A stretch of DNA of 64,000 nt from assembly GCF_900105045.1 (NCBI RefSeq), contig NZ_LT629739.1, positions 3,100,001-3,164,000 of the forward strand, read 5' to 3'. This document shows positions 32,841 through 41,542 of this stretch, one piece after another. Numbering within the stretch: position 1 is the first letter of the stretch; every line of letters begins with the position of its first letter. Position numbers and translations under genes: made by a program. This DNA comes from Brevibacterium picturae. Lineage in GTDB: Bacteria > Actinomycetota > Actinomycetes > Actinomycetales > Brevibacteriaceae. A model generated the notes under the pieces. That model was not told the origin of the DNA. It was given only the letters and a program-made list of their open reading frames with translations, and made no database searches.

Positions 32841-33914
32841 TTACAGATCCCGCCCGCCGTACAAGGCAGAGAGCTCGGCGCCGATTCGGCCCAGCTCGCG
32901 GCGAAGCTCTGGTGGTTCCAGGACTTCGATCTGGTTGCCCCAGCCGGCCAGCTGCTCGGCCAGGGCGACGATGAGGTTGGCCCGCACCTCGGCGATGAAG
33001 TGCCCTTCAGGCGCAGTATCCTCTGAACCGTCCGAGGCGACTCCTGAACCGTTCGAGGTCACGGTCATGTACCTGCCGAAATGGTTTTCCAGGATCGGGC
33101 GAGTCCACTCGGGGGCGCGAATGATCCCTGCCACCGACGATCGAAACTCTTCGATCTGCTGAATGTGCTCGTTCCAGTAGGCCACCAGGTCGAACTCCTC
33201 AGCATCCGTTCCCGGCGCTTCCTCGGCGAGGACGGCTGTGTCGATGCGGTCCACGCGGTAGGTGCGCACCTCCTCATCTCGCGTCGCCTCACCTCGGGCG
33301 ACGAGGTACCAGCGTCCGACCTTCGCCACGAGACCGAGTGGCCTCACCTCTCGGACGGACGTGCTTCCGTTGCCGCGGGTGTATCTGAGATGAACGCTGC
33401 GATGCTGGATCAGCGCCGAGCGCAGCGCTTCGAGATGGTCCCTCTCGTCCTCATCCTGCCTCTGGTCGGGTACCGAATCGCCGCTGGACATGTGGTCGCC
33501 GCTGGACCTTGGGTCGGGAACTCTGACCTCGCCCCACGAGGTGTGGTCATAGTGGGTCGTGGTCGCCAGAGTCTCGGCTTCGGCGCGCAGCGATTCCGGG
33601 AGCGCATGAATGAGCTTGCGAGTGGCAACCCGTGTCCCGGGCCCCGACAGCCCGGCGGTGCCGAGCATCCAGAACAGTGCCCTGGCCTCGTGACCCGATA
33701 GCCCGGTGAGATTCGTGCGTGACCCGCCGACCAGCTGCCAGCCACCGCCTCGACCCGGCTGCACGTAGATCGGCACACCAGCAGTCGACAGTGCCTCCAG
33801 GTCTCGGCGGGCAGTGGCGATGGAGATGCCGAGTTCCTCGGCGACCTGGGCAGCGGTCACCTTCCCCCGAGACTGGAGGAACAGGAGGAGGGAGAGGAGC
33901 CGGTCTGCGCGCAT
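32841..33914 (-). CDS. WYL-domain transcriptional regulator (DeoR-type HTH)
   Basis: The 357-aa protein has an N-terminal winged HTH (MRADRLLSLLLFLQSRGKV then LGISIATARRDLEALS) and a WYL domain (REVRPLGLVAKVGRWYLVAR, then RTYRVDRIDTAVL), with a C-terminal WCX-type extension. WYL domains sense ligands, often nucleotides. ATG 33914 lies 6 nt from AATACT, so it is leaderless. It is divergent from a VOC-family gene, and a 25-bp dyad between them is the probable operator. Binding ligand unknown. Confidence 0.85.
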   Translation of the reverse strand: MRADRLLSLLLFLQSRGKVTAAQVAEELGISIATARRDLEALSTAGVPIYVQPGRGGGWQLVGGSRTNLTGLSGHEARALFWMLGTAGLSGPGTRVATRKLIHALPESLRAEAETLATTTHYDHTSWGEVRVPDPRSSGDHMSSGDSVPDQRQDEDERDHLEALRSALIQHRSVHLRYTRGNGSTSVREVRPLGLVAKVGRWYLVARGEATRDEEVRTYRVDRIDTAVLAEEAPGTDAEEFDLVAYWNEHIQQIEEFRSSVAGIIRAPEWTRPILENHFGRYMTVTSNGSGVASDGSEDTAPEGHFIAEVRANLIVALAEQLAGWGNQIEVLEPPELRRELGRIGAELSALYGGRDL

Positions 33915-33932
33915 AGAAAAAGTATTTCACTA

Positions 33933-33957
33933 AAAGTGCTCACTTGGTGATCACTTT
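33933..33957. promoter_or_regulatory. Inverted repeat between WYL regulator and VOC gene
   Basis: AAAGTGCTCAC (33933-33943), TTG, GTGATCACTTT (33947-33957), one mismatch between the arms. It is in the divergent promoter, so it is the expected site for the WYL protein. Confidence 0.65.
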
Positions 33958-34041
33958 GACTGGAATAGTGATGGTTGTGGATCAGATCGGATCCACAGCA
34001 GCCGTCGATCGGTCGCCGGCGCGAATTGAAAGGGAAGTGAC

Positions 34042-34443
34042 ATGAGCATTCTCAACGGACTGACGACCATGGTTCTCACCGCCGAAGATGTGGAGGCCGC
34101 CGGCGCGTGGTACGCGGATCTCCTCGGAGCCGAATCCTACTTCCGCCAACCGGAAGAAGGCCCTGCCGCCTATCTGGAATTCCGGATCGGGCCGGACGAG
34201 GACGAGCTGGGAATCATGAACCGTGCCTATTCGCCCGAGGGGACCACTGCGGGAAGCAGCTCGGTCACCTATTGGCACGTCGACGACGTGGAGGCCGCGG
34301 TCGACGAGCTGGTGGCTCATGGCGCCCAGCCGCACATGCCGGTCACGCCACGCGGTCCCGAATTCGTCACTGCCTCGGTGACGGATCCCTTCGGGAACGT
34401 ACTCGGACTCATGTACAGCCCCCATTGGTCAGGGCAACACTGA
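34042..34443 (+). CDS. VOC-family protein (two-module glyoxalase fold)
   Basis: The 133-aa protein has MVLTAEDVEAAGAWYADLLGA in the first module and VTYWHVDDVEAAVDELVAHGA then VTDPFGNVLGLMYSP in the second, the usual VOC layout. It is probably a small lyase, dioxygenase or binding protein. AGGGAAG precedes ATG 34042. It is divergent from the WYL regulator, its likely controller. Confidence 0.82.
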   Translation: MSILNGLTTMVLTAEDVEAAGAWYADLLGAESYFRQPEEGPAAYLEFRIGPDEDELGIMNRAYSPEGTTAGSSSVTYWHVDDVEAAVDELVAHGAQPHMPVTPRGPEFVTASVTDPFGNVLGLMYSPHWSGQH

Positions 34444-34528
34444 ATCGGCAGCGGCGGGCCACGGGGATGTCGCGAAACTGCAGATCTCCGGCAGATCGAT
34501 CGTCCATCGCCGCAAGGCCGACGATGCT

Positions 34529-34996
34529 CTAGGCCTGTTCGATGACCTTCTTGATTGCGGAGAGAGTCTCAGGGATGCCCGCCCGCGCAGCCGAGGTTCG
34601 TTCGGCGATCTGCTCGGCGGCGTGGGCACCGTACTTCTCTGTGAAGAACTCTTGCCCCTCCGGCAGGAAGTCCCACGATTCGGTGAGCAGCGTGCCGCCC
34701 GCCGCTTCCTGCATACTGTACGTCCAGTGAACTCGGCCCGGCCCCACGCTCCACCCGAAGGCACGCCCTTCGTCGGCGACAATGACCTGGCTGCGGGTCT
34801 GCCACTCGCGATCCGGGGTGACATTGTGCCCGGTGAACCATGCTCCAACCCGTGGACCGTCATCCTCGTCCCACCAGCACTCTCGGCAGATCGGTGACCA
34901 TTCGCCGGTTCGGGTCACGTCCGCAACAGTCGCGTAGACGGTAACCGGGTCGGCTTCAATGAGGATGGAATCGGCAAAGGTGAGAGATTCGGTCAT
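34529..34996 (-). CDS. SRPBCC-family (polyketide cyclase/START-like) protein
   Basis: The 155-aa protein fits the helix-grip SRPBCC fold: FADSILIEADPVTVYATVADV at the N-terminus, a central beta region with RVGAWFTGHN and FGWSVGPGRVHWTYSMQE, and a long C-terminal helix (ALSAIKKVIEQA type). Such proteins bind hydrophobic ligands in a central pocket; ligand unknown. TAAAGT is 7 nt upstream of ATG 34996 with no ribosome site. It is convergent with the VOC gene. Confidence 0.82.
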   Translation of the reverse strand: MTESLTFADSILIEADPVTVYATVADVTRTGEWSPICRECWWDEDDGPRVGAWFTGHNVTPDREWQTRSQVIVADEGRAFGWSVGPGRVHWTYSMQEAAGGTLLTESWDFLPEGQEFFTEKYGAHAAEQIAERTSAARAGIPETLSAIKKVIEQA

Positions 34997-35047
34997 GGTG
35001 GCCACTTTACCGATTCTGCTGGTCAGCTCCGAGGACGGCTGTCCACG

Positions 35048-36007
35048 TCACTCGAACTCACCGAGCACTGCACGCGCCGTGTCTTCGATGAGAGCGGCAT
35101 CGGACTTGGAGTTCGGATCGTGGTGCTCCGTCATGATCGCGATGATGATCGGGTCCCGCTCCGGTGGGAACACGATGGCGACGTCGTTGCGGAGGGCATC
35201 GGAGTGGCCGGACTTGTCCGCCACCTTCCATCCGTCTGGAGCGCCCGCCCGGATGAGTGGATCGCCCGTGGCATTTCCGCTCATCCACTCGAGGAGCACC
35301 TTTCGGTCCTCGTCAGACAGATGCTCGGGGTCGAGGAGCGCTGTGAGGTCGCTCGAGAACGCAGCCGGAGTTGTGGTGTTATCGGTGCTGTCATGATCGA
35401 TGACGTTGAGCTCCGGCTCGCGATCGACCACCTCGGTGACGGGATCACCCAGATCCTCCAAAGCGGTGTCCAAGCCCTGAGGGCCGCCGATGTGATCGAA
35501 GACGATATTCGCCGCAGCATTGTCGCTGACCCTGATGGCGGCCTCGGCCACCTTCTCCAACGGCAGTCCATCGCCGAGGTGCTTCTTCGTCACCGGCGCA
35601 TAGCCGGCCTTGTCGACGTCCTCCTTTGACCAGGTCACCTGTTCGTCCAAATCATCGGGTGATGTCGTGGCCAGGAGTTCAGCCACAGCCAGGGATTTGA
35701 TCGTCGAAGCGAACCCGAACCGCTCATCGGACCGATGCTCGATGGTGGACCCGTCACCTGTGTCGACCGCGTGGACGCCGACTCGGGCGTCGTACTCGCC
35801 TTCGATGCCTTTGAGTTCAGCCGTGCCCTTGGTCTGGGCGGCGTTGGCCGTCGGCGACTCTGTGCTAGTGGTCGAAGACTGCGCCGAGGCGCTGGTCGTC
35901 TGCGGTGGAGGATCTGCTGCCGCGCTTCCACCTGAGGGAGTGCAAGCGGTCAGGGTCAGCAGTGACAGCGCTGTCGCACTGAGTATGCGGGAGTTTCGCG
36001 GGCTCAT
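35048..36007 (-). CDS. Class A beta-lactamase (lipoprotein)
   Basis: The 319-aa protein has a signal with lipobox TLTAC, a Ser/Thr-rich linker to about residue 75, then all class A motifs: FASTIKSLAV (S-x-x-K nucleophile), RVSDNAAANI (SDN), REPELNV (the Glu of the omega loop) and ADKSGHSD (K-S/T-G). It should hydrolyse beta-lactams on the outer membrane face. ATG 36007 follows GAAGGA. It is divergent from a LysR regulator 138 bp away, the layout of inducible beta-lactamases. Confidence 0.88.
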   Translation of the reverse strand: MSPRNSRILSATALSLLTLTACTPSGGSAAADPPPQTTSASAQSSTTSTESPTANAAQTKGTAELKGIEGEYDARVGVHAVDTGDGSTIEHRSDERFGFASTIKSLAVAELLATTSPDDLDEQVTWSKEDVDKAGYAPVTKKHLGDGLPLEKVAEAAIRVSDNAAANIVFDHIGGPQGLDTALEDLGDPVTEVVDREPELNVIDHDSTDNTTTPAAFSSDLTALLDPEHLSDEDRKVLLEWMSGNATGDPLIRAGAPDGWKVADKSGHSDALRNDVAIVFPPERDPIIIAIMTEHHDPNSKSDAALIEDTARAVLGEFE

Positions 36008-36115
36008 CGGTGTTCCTTCGTCGATGCGGCAGATCGTATGCCGGGACGACTGGTGTTCCGGCAAGTACTACTGTTCCCTAGCCAGGCGATGCAGTCGAAG
36101 ACAGTTCTCGAGGTT

Positions 36116-36136
36116 TGCATATCAAAAGTGCATATC
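36116..36136. promoter_or_regulatory. Direct repeat at the beta-lactamase/LysR divergent promoter
   Basis: TGCATATC occurs at 36116-36123 and 36129-36136, 13 bp apart, just before the LysR start. A LysR operator or the -10 region is likely. TATCAT (36133-36138) is 7 nt before ATG 36146. Confidence 0.5.
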
Positions 36137-36145
36137 ATGGTGACG

Positions 36146-37168
36146 ATGGACCTGATTGAAGCCTGTCGAACGTTCACCGCCGTCAGTGAATTGGGCAGCA
36201 TGACACTGGGCGCCGCAGCGACCGGAGCCCCGCAGCCGGTGGCCAGCAGGCGAATTGCCGGGCTGGAGAAGCAGTTGGGCGCACGCCTCTTCGACCGCTC
36301 TGGTCGCGGCGTGAGCCTGACACCGTTTGGACAGGACATGCTCGCCTCGGCGAGACGCTTGGTCGACCTCGCCGATACGATGATGCTCGATGCGGACCGG
36401 GCCAAACTTCGGCCGGTGTCTCTGTCGGTTCCGCCGTCGTGCACAACGAGAAACCTCGCGGTGCTCACCGCCTCGGCGAATTCGGCCGGACTCAGCATCG
36501 ACATCCGCTCCGCACCACCGGCACGACGCATTGATGACCTGTCGGGTCGTCGAGTCAGAGCCGTGCTGAAAGCGGTGCCCGAAGCGGAAGGAGCCTGGTA
36601 TGTCCCGCTCGGATGCGCCCATCGAGGGCCGCTGACCGGGCCGGTGCGTCTGGCCGAGTTGCGAAAAGCCCGGTCGCAGGTGACAGGACATGGTCCGAGG
36701 CTGTCGGGAAAACGGCTGCGTCTGCTGATCGAAGACGACGTTCCTCATGTGCGTGACAGAATCCGGCGCGCGGCCGAATCGATGGGTCTGCTCCCGTATC
36801 AGGTTGTGGCGGACTCGTCCGATCCTGCGGCGGTCGCGGCTGTACTCGGCGATGGTGATCTGCTGTTGTGCAGTGACGCCGAGGCGGAGGACCTGGGTCT
36901 CAACTGGCAACCTCTGCTCGAGCCGGCCGTGTCCAGAGGCTATACGCTCGCCGCCACCTCCGGCGATGACGCCGAGGCGCTCGGAGCGTTCAGCGAAGAG
37001 ATCGCCGACTGCCTCGGCGGCGTCCCCGCGGGGACGCGAAGCGGAGATGGCTCGGAGGACGCGACGGGCAGAAATGTCCCTGCGCGGGCGACGGGCAGGG
37101 ACGTCCCCGCGGGGACGCCGGGAGGTATCGCTGGTGCGGAGATGCACGGCGACGGGAGTGCGAAATGA
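36146..37168 (+). CDS. LysR-family transcriptional regulator
   Basis: The 340-aa protein has a LysR HTH (DLIEACRTFTAVSELGSMTL then QPVASRRIAGLEKQLGARLF, then GVSLTPFG) and a periplasmic-binding-fold sensor domain. I start at ATG 36146 because TATCAT precedes it at 7 nt; ATG 36137 is possible. It is divergent from the class A beta-lactamase and overlaps the next gene by 4 bp (ATGA), as AmpR/BlaR-style regulators often do. Its last ~45 residues are Gly/Ala/Thr-rich and encoded by DNA containing two identical 16-bp palindromes, so the C-terminus looks extended by a repeat insertion. Confidence 0.85.
   Translation: MDLIEACRTFTAVSELGSMTLGAAATGAPQPVASRRIAGLEKQLGARLFDRSGRGVSLTPFGQDMLASARRLVDLADTMMLDADRAKLRPVSLSVPPSCTTRNLAVLTASANSAGLSIDIRSAPPARRIDDLSGRRVRAVLKAVPEAEGAWYVPLGCAHRGPLTGPVRLAELRKARSQVTGHGPRLSGKRLRLLIEDDVPHVRDRIRRAAESMGLLPYQVVADSSDPAAVAAVLGDGDLLLCSDAEAEDLGLNWQPLLEPAVSRGYTLAATSGDDAEALGAFSEEIADCLGGVPAGTRSGDGSEDATGRNVPARATGRDVPAGTPGGIAGAEMHGDGSAK
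37021..37036. repeat. 16-bp perfect palindrome, copy 1 (in the LysR 3' end)
   Basis: CGTCCCCGCGGGGACG reads the same on both strands. An identical copy is at 37102-37117. A weaker relative (TGTCCCTGCGCGGGCGAC) is near 37075. Confidence 0.7.
37102..37117. repeat. 16-bp perfect palindrome, copy 2 (in the LysR 3' end)
   Basis: Identical to 37021-37036, 81 bp downstream, which is a multiple of three, so the copies are in the same reading frame. Confidence 0.7.
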
Positions 37169-38064
37169 ACTCTGATGCCCGCGTCATTCACGACGTGAAG
37201 GAACAGCTGACCTCGGCAGGGCTGCGCGCAAACATTGTGGTGCGCGACCTGGACAACAGGCGGGAGATCTCCACGAGTGCTGATTCCGCTATGCCTTTGG
37301 CCTCGGTGGTGAAGGTCCCTATCGCCTTGGCCGTGCTCAACCGCATCAACGACGGAACACTGGACGGAGCACAGACTCTCACCATTCGCCCAGACCGCTT
37401 CGCAGGGGAGGGGCCGACGGGCGCGAGCCGCTTCCGCCACCCTGCGCAGATCGCGCTCGAGGACCTGCTCATGCTGTCCGTGAGCTTCAGCGACAACACC
37501 GCCACTGATGCCCTGCTCGATGTGGTCTCGCCGGGCGAGGTCCACGAAGATCTTCAGGGCCTGGGTCTACGCGACATCACGATCAGGCACCGTCTCGACG
37601 CGCTGGTCCAGACTCCGCTGGAGAGCCTGCCGGCCGCCGATGCCCACCTCGCCTACGACCTGGCTCGAACCAGTCCGAGCCGGGGAGAAGGACATCGGAT
37701 CTGGCAGCTGGACGTTTCACGGGCCAACACCGGAACTGCTGGTGGCCTGATCGACCTGATGCAGGAGATCTGGCGGCCCGTCCACATTGATCCGACGGTC
37801 GCATCGAGACTGCGGTCCCTGATGGCGGGCAACATCATCCGGCACAGACTCGCACCCGACTTCGCCTCAGACGCGATGACCTGGTCATCGAAGACGGGAA
37901 CCCTGCTGCACCTGCGTCATGAGATCGGGGTCGTCGACCATACCGACGGACAGTCCATCGCTGTCGCAGTCCTCAGTGAATCGAGCAATCCCGCCGCGGC
38001 ACAGCCGGCGGCTGAGGCCGAGCTCGGCGCCGCAGCCCGGGCTTTGCACGACCTGCTCCGGTGA
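37165..38064 (+). CDS. Serine hydrolase of the class A beta-lactamase fold, no signal peptide
   Basis: The 299-aa protein has PLASVVKVPIAL (S-x-x-K), LMLSVSFSDNTATDALLD (SDN) and WSSKTGTLLHLRHE (K-T-G). A class A Glu-166 equivalent is not evident. The N-terminus (MNSDARVIHDVKEQLTSAG) is not a signal peptide, so unlike its neighbour it appears cytosolic; a peptidase or esterase is possible. Its ATG overlaps the LysR stop (ATGA), so LysR and this gene are one operon. TTGCAC in the C-terminus belongs to a later codon run and is not a start. Confidence 0.8.
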   Translation: MNSDARVIHDVKEQLTSAGLRANIVVRDLDNRREISTSADSAMPLASVVKVPIALAVLNRINDGTLDGAQTLTIRPDRFAGEGPTGASRFRHPAQIALEDLLMLSVSFSDNTATDALLDVVSPGEVHEDLQGLGLRDITIRHRLDALVQTPLESLPAADAHLAYDLARTSPSRGEGHRIWQLDVSRANTGTAGGLIDLMQEIWRPVHIDPTVASRLRSLMAGNIIRHRLAPDFASDAMTWSSKTGTLLHLRHEIGVVDHTDGQSIAVAVLSESSNPAAAQPAAEAELGAAARALHDLLR

Positions 38065-38102
38065 GCACGACCTGCTGCGGTGAAGGACCGACCTTGGCGG
38101 GA

Positions 38103-38909
38103 TCACACGTCCCGAGACCGCAGCACCAGGTAACCGGTGAGAAGCCCCGCCATTGCCCAGCCCAGGAGAATCAGTACAGCGGTCGGCCAACCGTAGGGCC
38201 CAGCGGTGTCGACGGCGAGCACGGCCATCGCCTGATTCGGCAGGTATTGCACCAGGTCGCTGATGGCATCGACGCCGAAGAGCGGCAACAGGTTCGGAAC
38301 CAGGTGGAGCAACCCAAGCACTGTGATGATCGTCAGCGAAGCGCTGCGCAAGGCAGTTGCGAGTCCGAGAACGAACACCCCGAGCAGACCCAGGCCGAGC
38401 CCCGTTCCGACGATGGCCCGCACAAGATCGACGGCGTCGAAAGCACCGAACTGCGACGCTGACGCACTGGCGACGGGAGTGCCGACGACGATCAGTGCAG
38501 CCCCGAGGACAACCCCTGTCACCAGCACAACCGCGGTCTTGGCCAAAAGCATCTGCTTTCGACGTGGAACTTCCTGCAGAGTGGTCGTGATCGACCCTGT
38601 CGAGTACTCACCGGTGATGGTGAACGTGCTCAGCAGCACGATGACTATTTCGACCACGAGCATGGTCTGGACGACGATGGCGGGGGCAGGCATTGCGGAG
38701 TCGAGGCCGTTGCGGCCACTGGCCAGTGCTGAGGCACCGAGCAGCCAGGAGCCGAGGAGTGCGGCGACGAATGCGGCCACGATGATCCACCAGGTGGAGC
38801 GAACGCTGCTCAGTTTCGTCCACTCGAACGCGATGGCTCCCCACCAACAACCTCCTCGTGTCGTCCGGGGCAGAGCAGCGGTGCGGTCGGTCGTTGTCGG
38901 GGTGCTCAT
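38103..38909 (-). CDS. ABC-2 type transporter permease
   Basis: The 268-aa protein has six membrane helices (residues ~38-58, 80-105, 120-142, 150-170, 185-205 and 235-262) and the ABC-2 permease motif TITGEYSTGSITTTLQEVPRR. It is the membrane half of the exporter whose ATPase is encoded upstream at 38906-39874 with a 4-bp overlap. Substrate unknown. The neighbouring divergent two-component genes suggest a peptide or antibiotic response. Confidence 0.85.
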   Translation of the reverse strand: MSTPTTTDRTAALPRTTRGGCWWGAIAFEWTKLSSVRSTWWIIVAAFVAALLGSWLLGASALASGRNGLDSAMPAPAIVVQTMLVVEIVIVLLSTFTITGEYSTGSITTTLQEVPRRKQMLLAKTAVVLVTGVVLGAALIVVGTPVASASASQFGAFDAVDLVRAIVGTGLGLGLLGVFVLGLATALRSASLTIITVLGLLHLVPNLLPLFGVDAISDLVQYLPNQAMAVLAVDTAGPYGWPTAVLILLGWAMAGLLTGYLVLRSRDV

Positions 38910-39874
38910 GATGATGACTCCTTCGCAGAACTGTTCGAGACGATCTGCGCCCCGAGTGATGCGATTGTGTCGACCGGCACCACGGACGAACGATGGTCCG
39001 TTGCCCCTTCGGTCAGCTGGGCATAGACGTCTTCCAAAGACGCCGCTGTGAAGCTGAGTTCGTCGATCCGCAGGTTCTGCCCATGAGCAAGAGAGCCGAT
39101 CTCATCGATGCGCTCGCCGCTGACCTGGATCTGAGCACCGGAGAGGGTGACGGACAGACCAGAACGATCGAGCACCTCGGCGAGTCTGCTGGATTCGGGC
39201 GACCGCACGATTGCGGTGCGGGTGACATCGAGCAGATCGTGCAGGGGCGAATCGGCGACGAGCCGTCCCTGCGCGATGACGACGAGGTGATCGGCGGTGT
39301 CGGCCATTTCACTGAGGAGATGGCTGGAGACGAAGACCGTGCGACCCTGGGCAGCGAGGTCGCGCATGAAGCGTCGGATCCAGGTCACGCCCTCCGGGTC
39401 GAGGCCGTTGACCGGTTCGTCGAAGATTAGCACCTCAGGATCTCCGATCAGCGCCGAGGCGATGCCCAGCCGCTGTCGCATCCCCAGTGAGAAGGTGCCG
39501 ATGCGTGAACGTGCGACCTCTGCGAGTCCGACCATGTTCAGCACGGCCGTGACCCTGCGCGAGGGGATCCCGTTGCTGCGGGCCATGCCGAGCAGGTGGC
39601 TGCGGGCTGATTGTCCGGGATGGCCGGTGCGCGGCTCGAGCAGTGCCCCGACCGTGGACAGGGGGTGGGGGAGCTCAACGTAGGGGCGCCCTCCGATCAG
39701 CGCCTTGCCCGAGGTCGGGCGGTCGAGCCCGAGCAGCATCCGCATTGCCGTCGACTTCCCCGCTCCGTTGGGGCCGAGGAACCCGGTGACCTTGCCGGTG
39801 CCGATCGTCAGGCTGATGTCGTCGACGGCTCGCTTGGGTCCATAGGTCTTGGTCAGTGATTCGAAGGTGATCAT
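38906..39874 (-). CDS. ABC transporter ATP-binding protein
   Basis: The 322-aa protein has Walker A GFLGPNGAGKSTAM, the signature FSLGMRQRLGIA, Walker B LIFDEPVNGLDPEGV and the switch His in VSSHLLSE, as in the CcmA/BcrA-type exporter ATPases. A C-terminal ~90-residue extension is usual in the family. ATG 39874 follows GAGAGG; in-frame starts further up are less likely. It is divergent from a histidine kinase and response regulator, the classical arrangement of a self-regulated exporter. Confidence 0.88.
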   Translation of the reverse strand: MITFESLTKTYGPKRAVDDISLTIGTGKVTGFLGPNGAGKSTAMRMLLGLDRPTSGKALIGGRPYVELPHPLSTVGALLEPRTGHPGQSARSHLLGMARSNGIPSRRVTAVLNMVGLAEVARSRIGTFSLGMRQRLGIASALIGDPEVLIFDEPVNGLDPEGVTWIRRFMRDLAAQGRTVFVSSHLLSEMADTADHLVVIAQGRLVADSPLHDLLDVTRTAIVRSPESSRLAEVLDRSGLSVTLSGAQIQVSGERIDEIGSLAHGQNLRIDELSFTAASLEDVYAQLTEGATDHRSSVVPVDTIASLGAQIVSNSSAKESSS

Positions 39875-40097
39875 GGTGCTGCCTCTCTCCCACATGTCCG
39901 TTGTCAGTTGCTTCCTGATATTCAGCCTAGGAATTTCGGTGCGCGTGCGAACCTGCCGAGGGTCGGTCGGCAGCACCGACCATGGTCAGTGGTGATGACC
40001 TGACTTTCGACAGTGTTGGCGCTGTGCGCCCGTTGGTAGCATTCCAATCAGGGAGCATTCCTGACAGGGAGAGGCGCCCGGACGGGGGTACGGACCA

Positions 40098-41540
40098 ATG
40101 CGAGGGCACGAGTGGTGGCAGGGCCTCGCCATCTTCGTGTGCGCCGCGATGATCTCCGTGCTGATGGGCACCTCCTGGTCGTTTCTGCAGATCCTGCTGG
40201 TGGTGCCCGCGTACTTCATCGGCCGCAGATGCGAGTCGATGCAGCCTGCTCTGATCGGCTTCGGCGTTGGGCTCATCGCGCAGTTGGCGCTGTCGTGGAT
40301 TGCTGAACCGTCGGATTTTCTCTCGGTGTGGTTCACAGCCCTCGTCACTGACTTCGTCTGTCTGCTTCTGCCCTGGTGGCTTGGCCGGTCACTGCGGCTG
40401 CGTGAGGTTCGGCGATTCCAGGAGGACGACATCATCACGGAGCTCGCTCGGGTGCGTGAACGGAACCGCATCGCCGAGGACATGCACGATCTCGTCGGAC
40501 ATGACCTCGCCCTCATCGCCCTGCACAGCGGAGCCTTGGAAGTGAGCGCCGATGCCAGCGATGACCAGAAGAAGGCCGCGTCTCAGATTCGGGCCCGAGC
40601 TGTCGCCGCCACCGACAGACTGCACGAGATCCTGGGAGTGCTGCGTGCCGAGGAGACTGAGCCTCGACGTGCCCCCAACGGTCACGACCTTGATCGGATC
40701 GTGGACTCGGCCAGAGAGCCCGGAATGGATGTGGACATCTCTGTGACAGGTTCGATTGCCGCCGAGGCGGTCGCCCGGGCCGTCGAACGCGTGGTGCAGG
40801 AATCCCTGACGAATGCTGCGAAGCACGCCCCCGGTGCGCCGGTGGCGATCACCGTCGATGCAGGTGAAACGGACGTGAATGTCGCCGTGGTCAATGAGGG
40901 AGGCGGCTCCTCCGCCCGAGCCGAGACATTGAGTTCGTCCGAGAGCCGACATGGCAGCACTCATACCGGAATGGGGCTCATCGCCGCCGAGGAACGAATC
41001 AGGCTGCTTGGCGGCACCATGTCAGCCGAACCTGACCATGGCGGCTTTCGGGTGTCAGCGAGCATCCCGCAGGTGGCAGATGAGAAAGCTTCCAGAACAC
41101 AGACTGACTCACAGGCGCGCGGCACAATCAGCAGACAAACAGACGCCGCAACCAAGGATCGTCTCAGGCGAGCCCAGCGCAATCAGCGCGCGAGCATGCG
41201 GCGAGCCGCATTGGTGCCTGGGGTCTGCGCGGTGGTGCTGCTGGTGACCCTCGTCGTCTTCCAAATCCTCACATACACCAGTGTGGGATTGCCCTCTGAC
41301 AGATTCGCTCAGATCCACCTCGGTCAGGCCAAGTCTGAGGCCGAAGCCGTGCTGCCACGTTCACATGTGGATCTCGCTGGGGTCCCGCCGACGGTCACGG
41401 TGCCGACAGCAGAGCCAGGCAGCTCGTGCGAGTTCTATCTGGCTCGTGAAACAGTCATCGACTTCAGCAGTGACATCTACCGGATCTGCACCCGCGATGG
41501 AGTCATCACTGCAGCAGACCGACTGAGCCCGGAGGAGTGA
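40098..41540 (+). CDS. NarL-type sensor histidine kinase with C-terminal membrane domain
   Basis: The 480-aa protein has N-terminal hydrophobic helices (about four between residues 8 and 100), then HisKA_3 with RNRIAEDMHDLVGHDLALIA (His acceptor in MHDL), then a HATPase with VVQESLTNAAKHA and HTGMGLIAAEERI. After the kinase domain comes a Gln/Arg-rich linker, another membrane helix (~375-395) and an ~85-residue soluble end. The extra C-terminal membrane segment is unusual for the family. It is coupled to the response regulator. Confidence 0.88.
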   Translation: MRGHEWWQGLAIFVCAAMISVLMGTSWSFLQILLVVPAYFIGRRCESMQPALIGFGVGLIAQLALSWIAEPSDFLSVWFTALVTDFVCLLLPWWLGRSLRLREVRRFQEDDIITELARVRERNRIAEDMHDLVGHDLALIALHSGALEVSADASDDQKKAASQIRARAVAATDRLHEILGVLRAEETEPRRAPNGHDLDRIVDSAREPGMDVDISVTGSIAAEAVARAVERVVQESLTNAAKHAPGAPVAITVDAGETDVNVAVVNEGGGSSARAETLSSSESRHGSTHTGMGLIAAEERIRLLGGTMSAEPDHGGFRVSASIPQVADEKASRTQTDSQARGTISRQTDAATKDRLRRAQRNQRASMRRAALVPGVCAVVLLVTLVVFQILTYTSVGLPSDRFAQIHLGQAKSEAEAVLPRSHVDLAGVPPTVTVPTAEPGSSCEFYLARETVIDFSSDIYRICTRDGVITAADRLSPEE

Positions 41541-41542
41541 CA

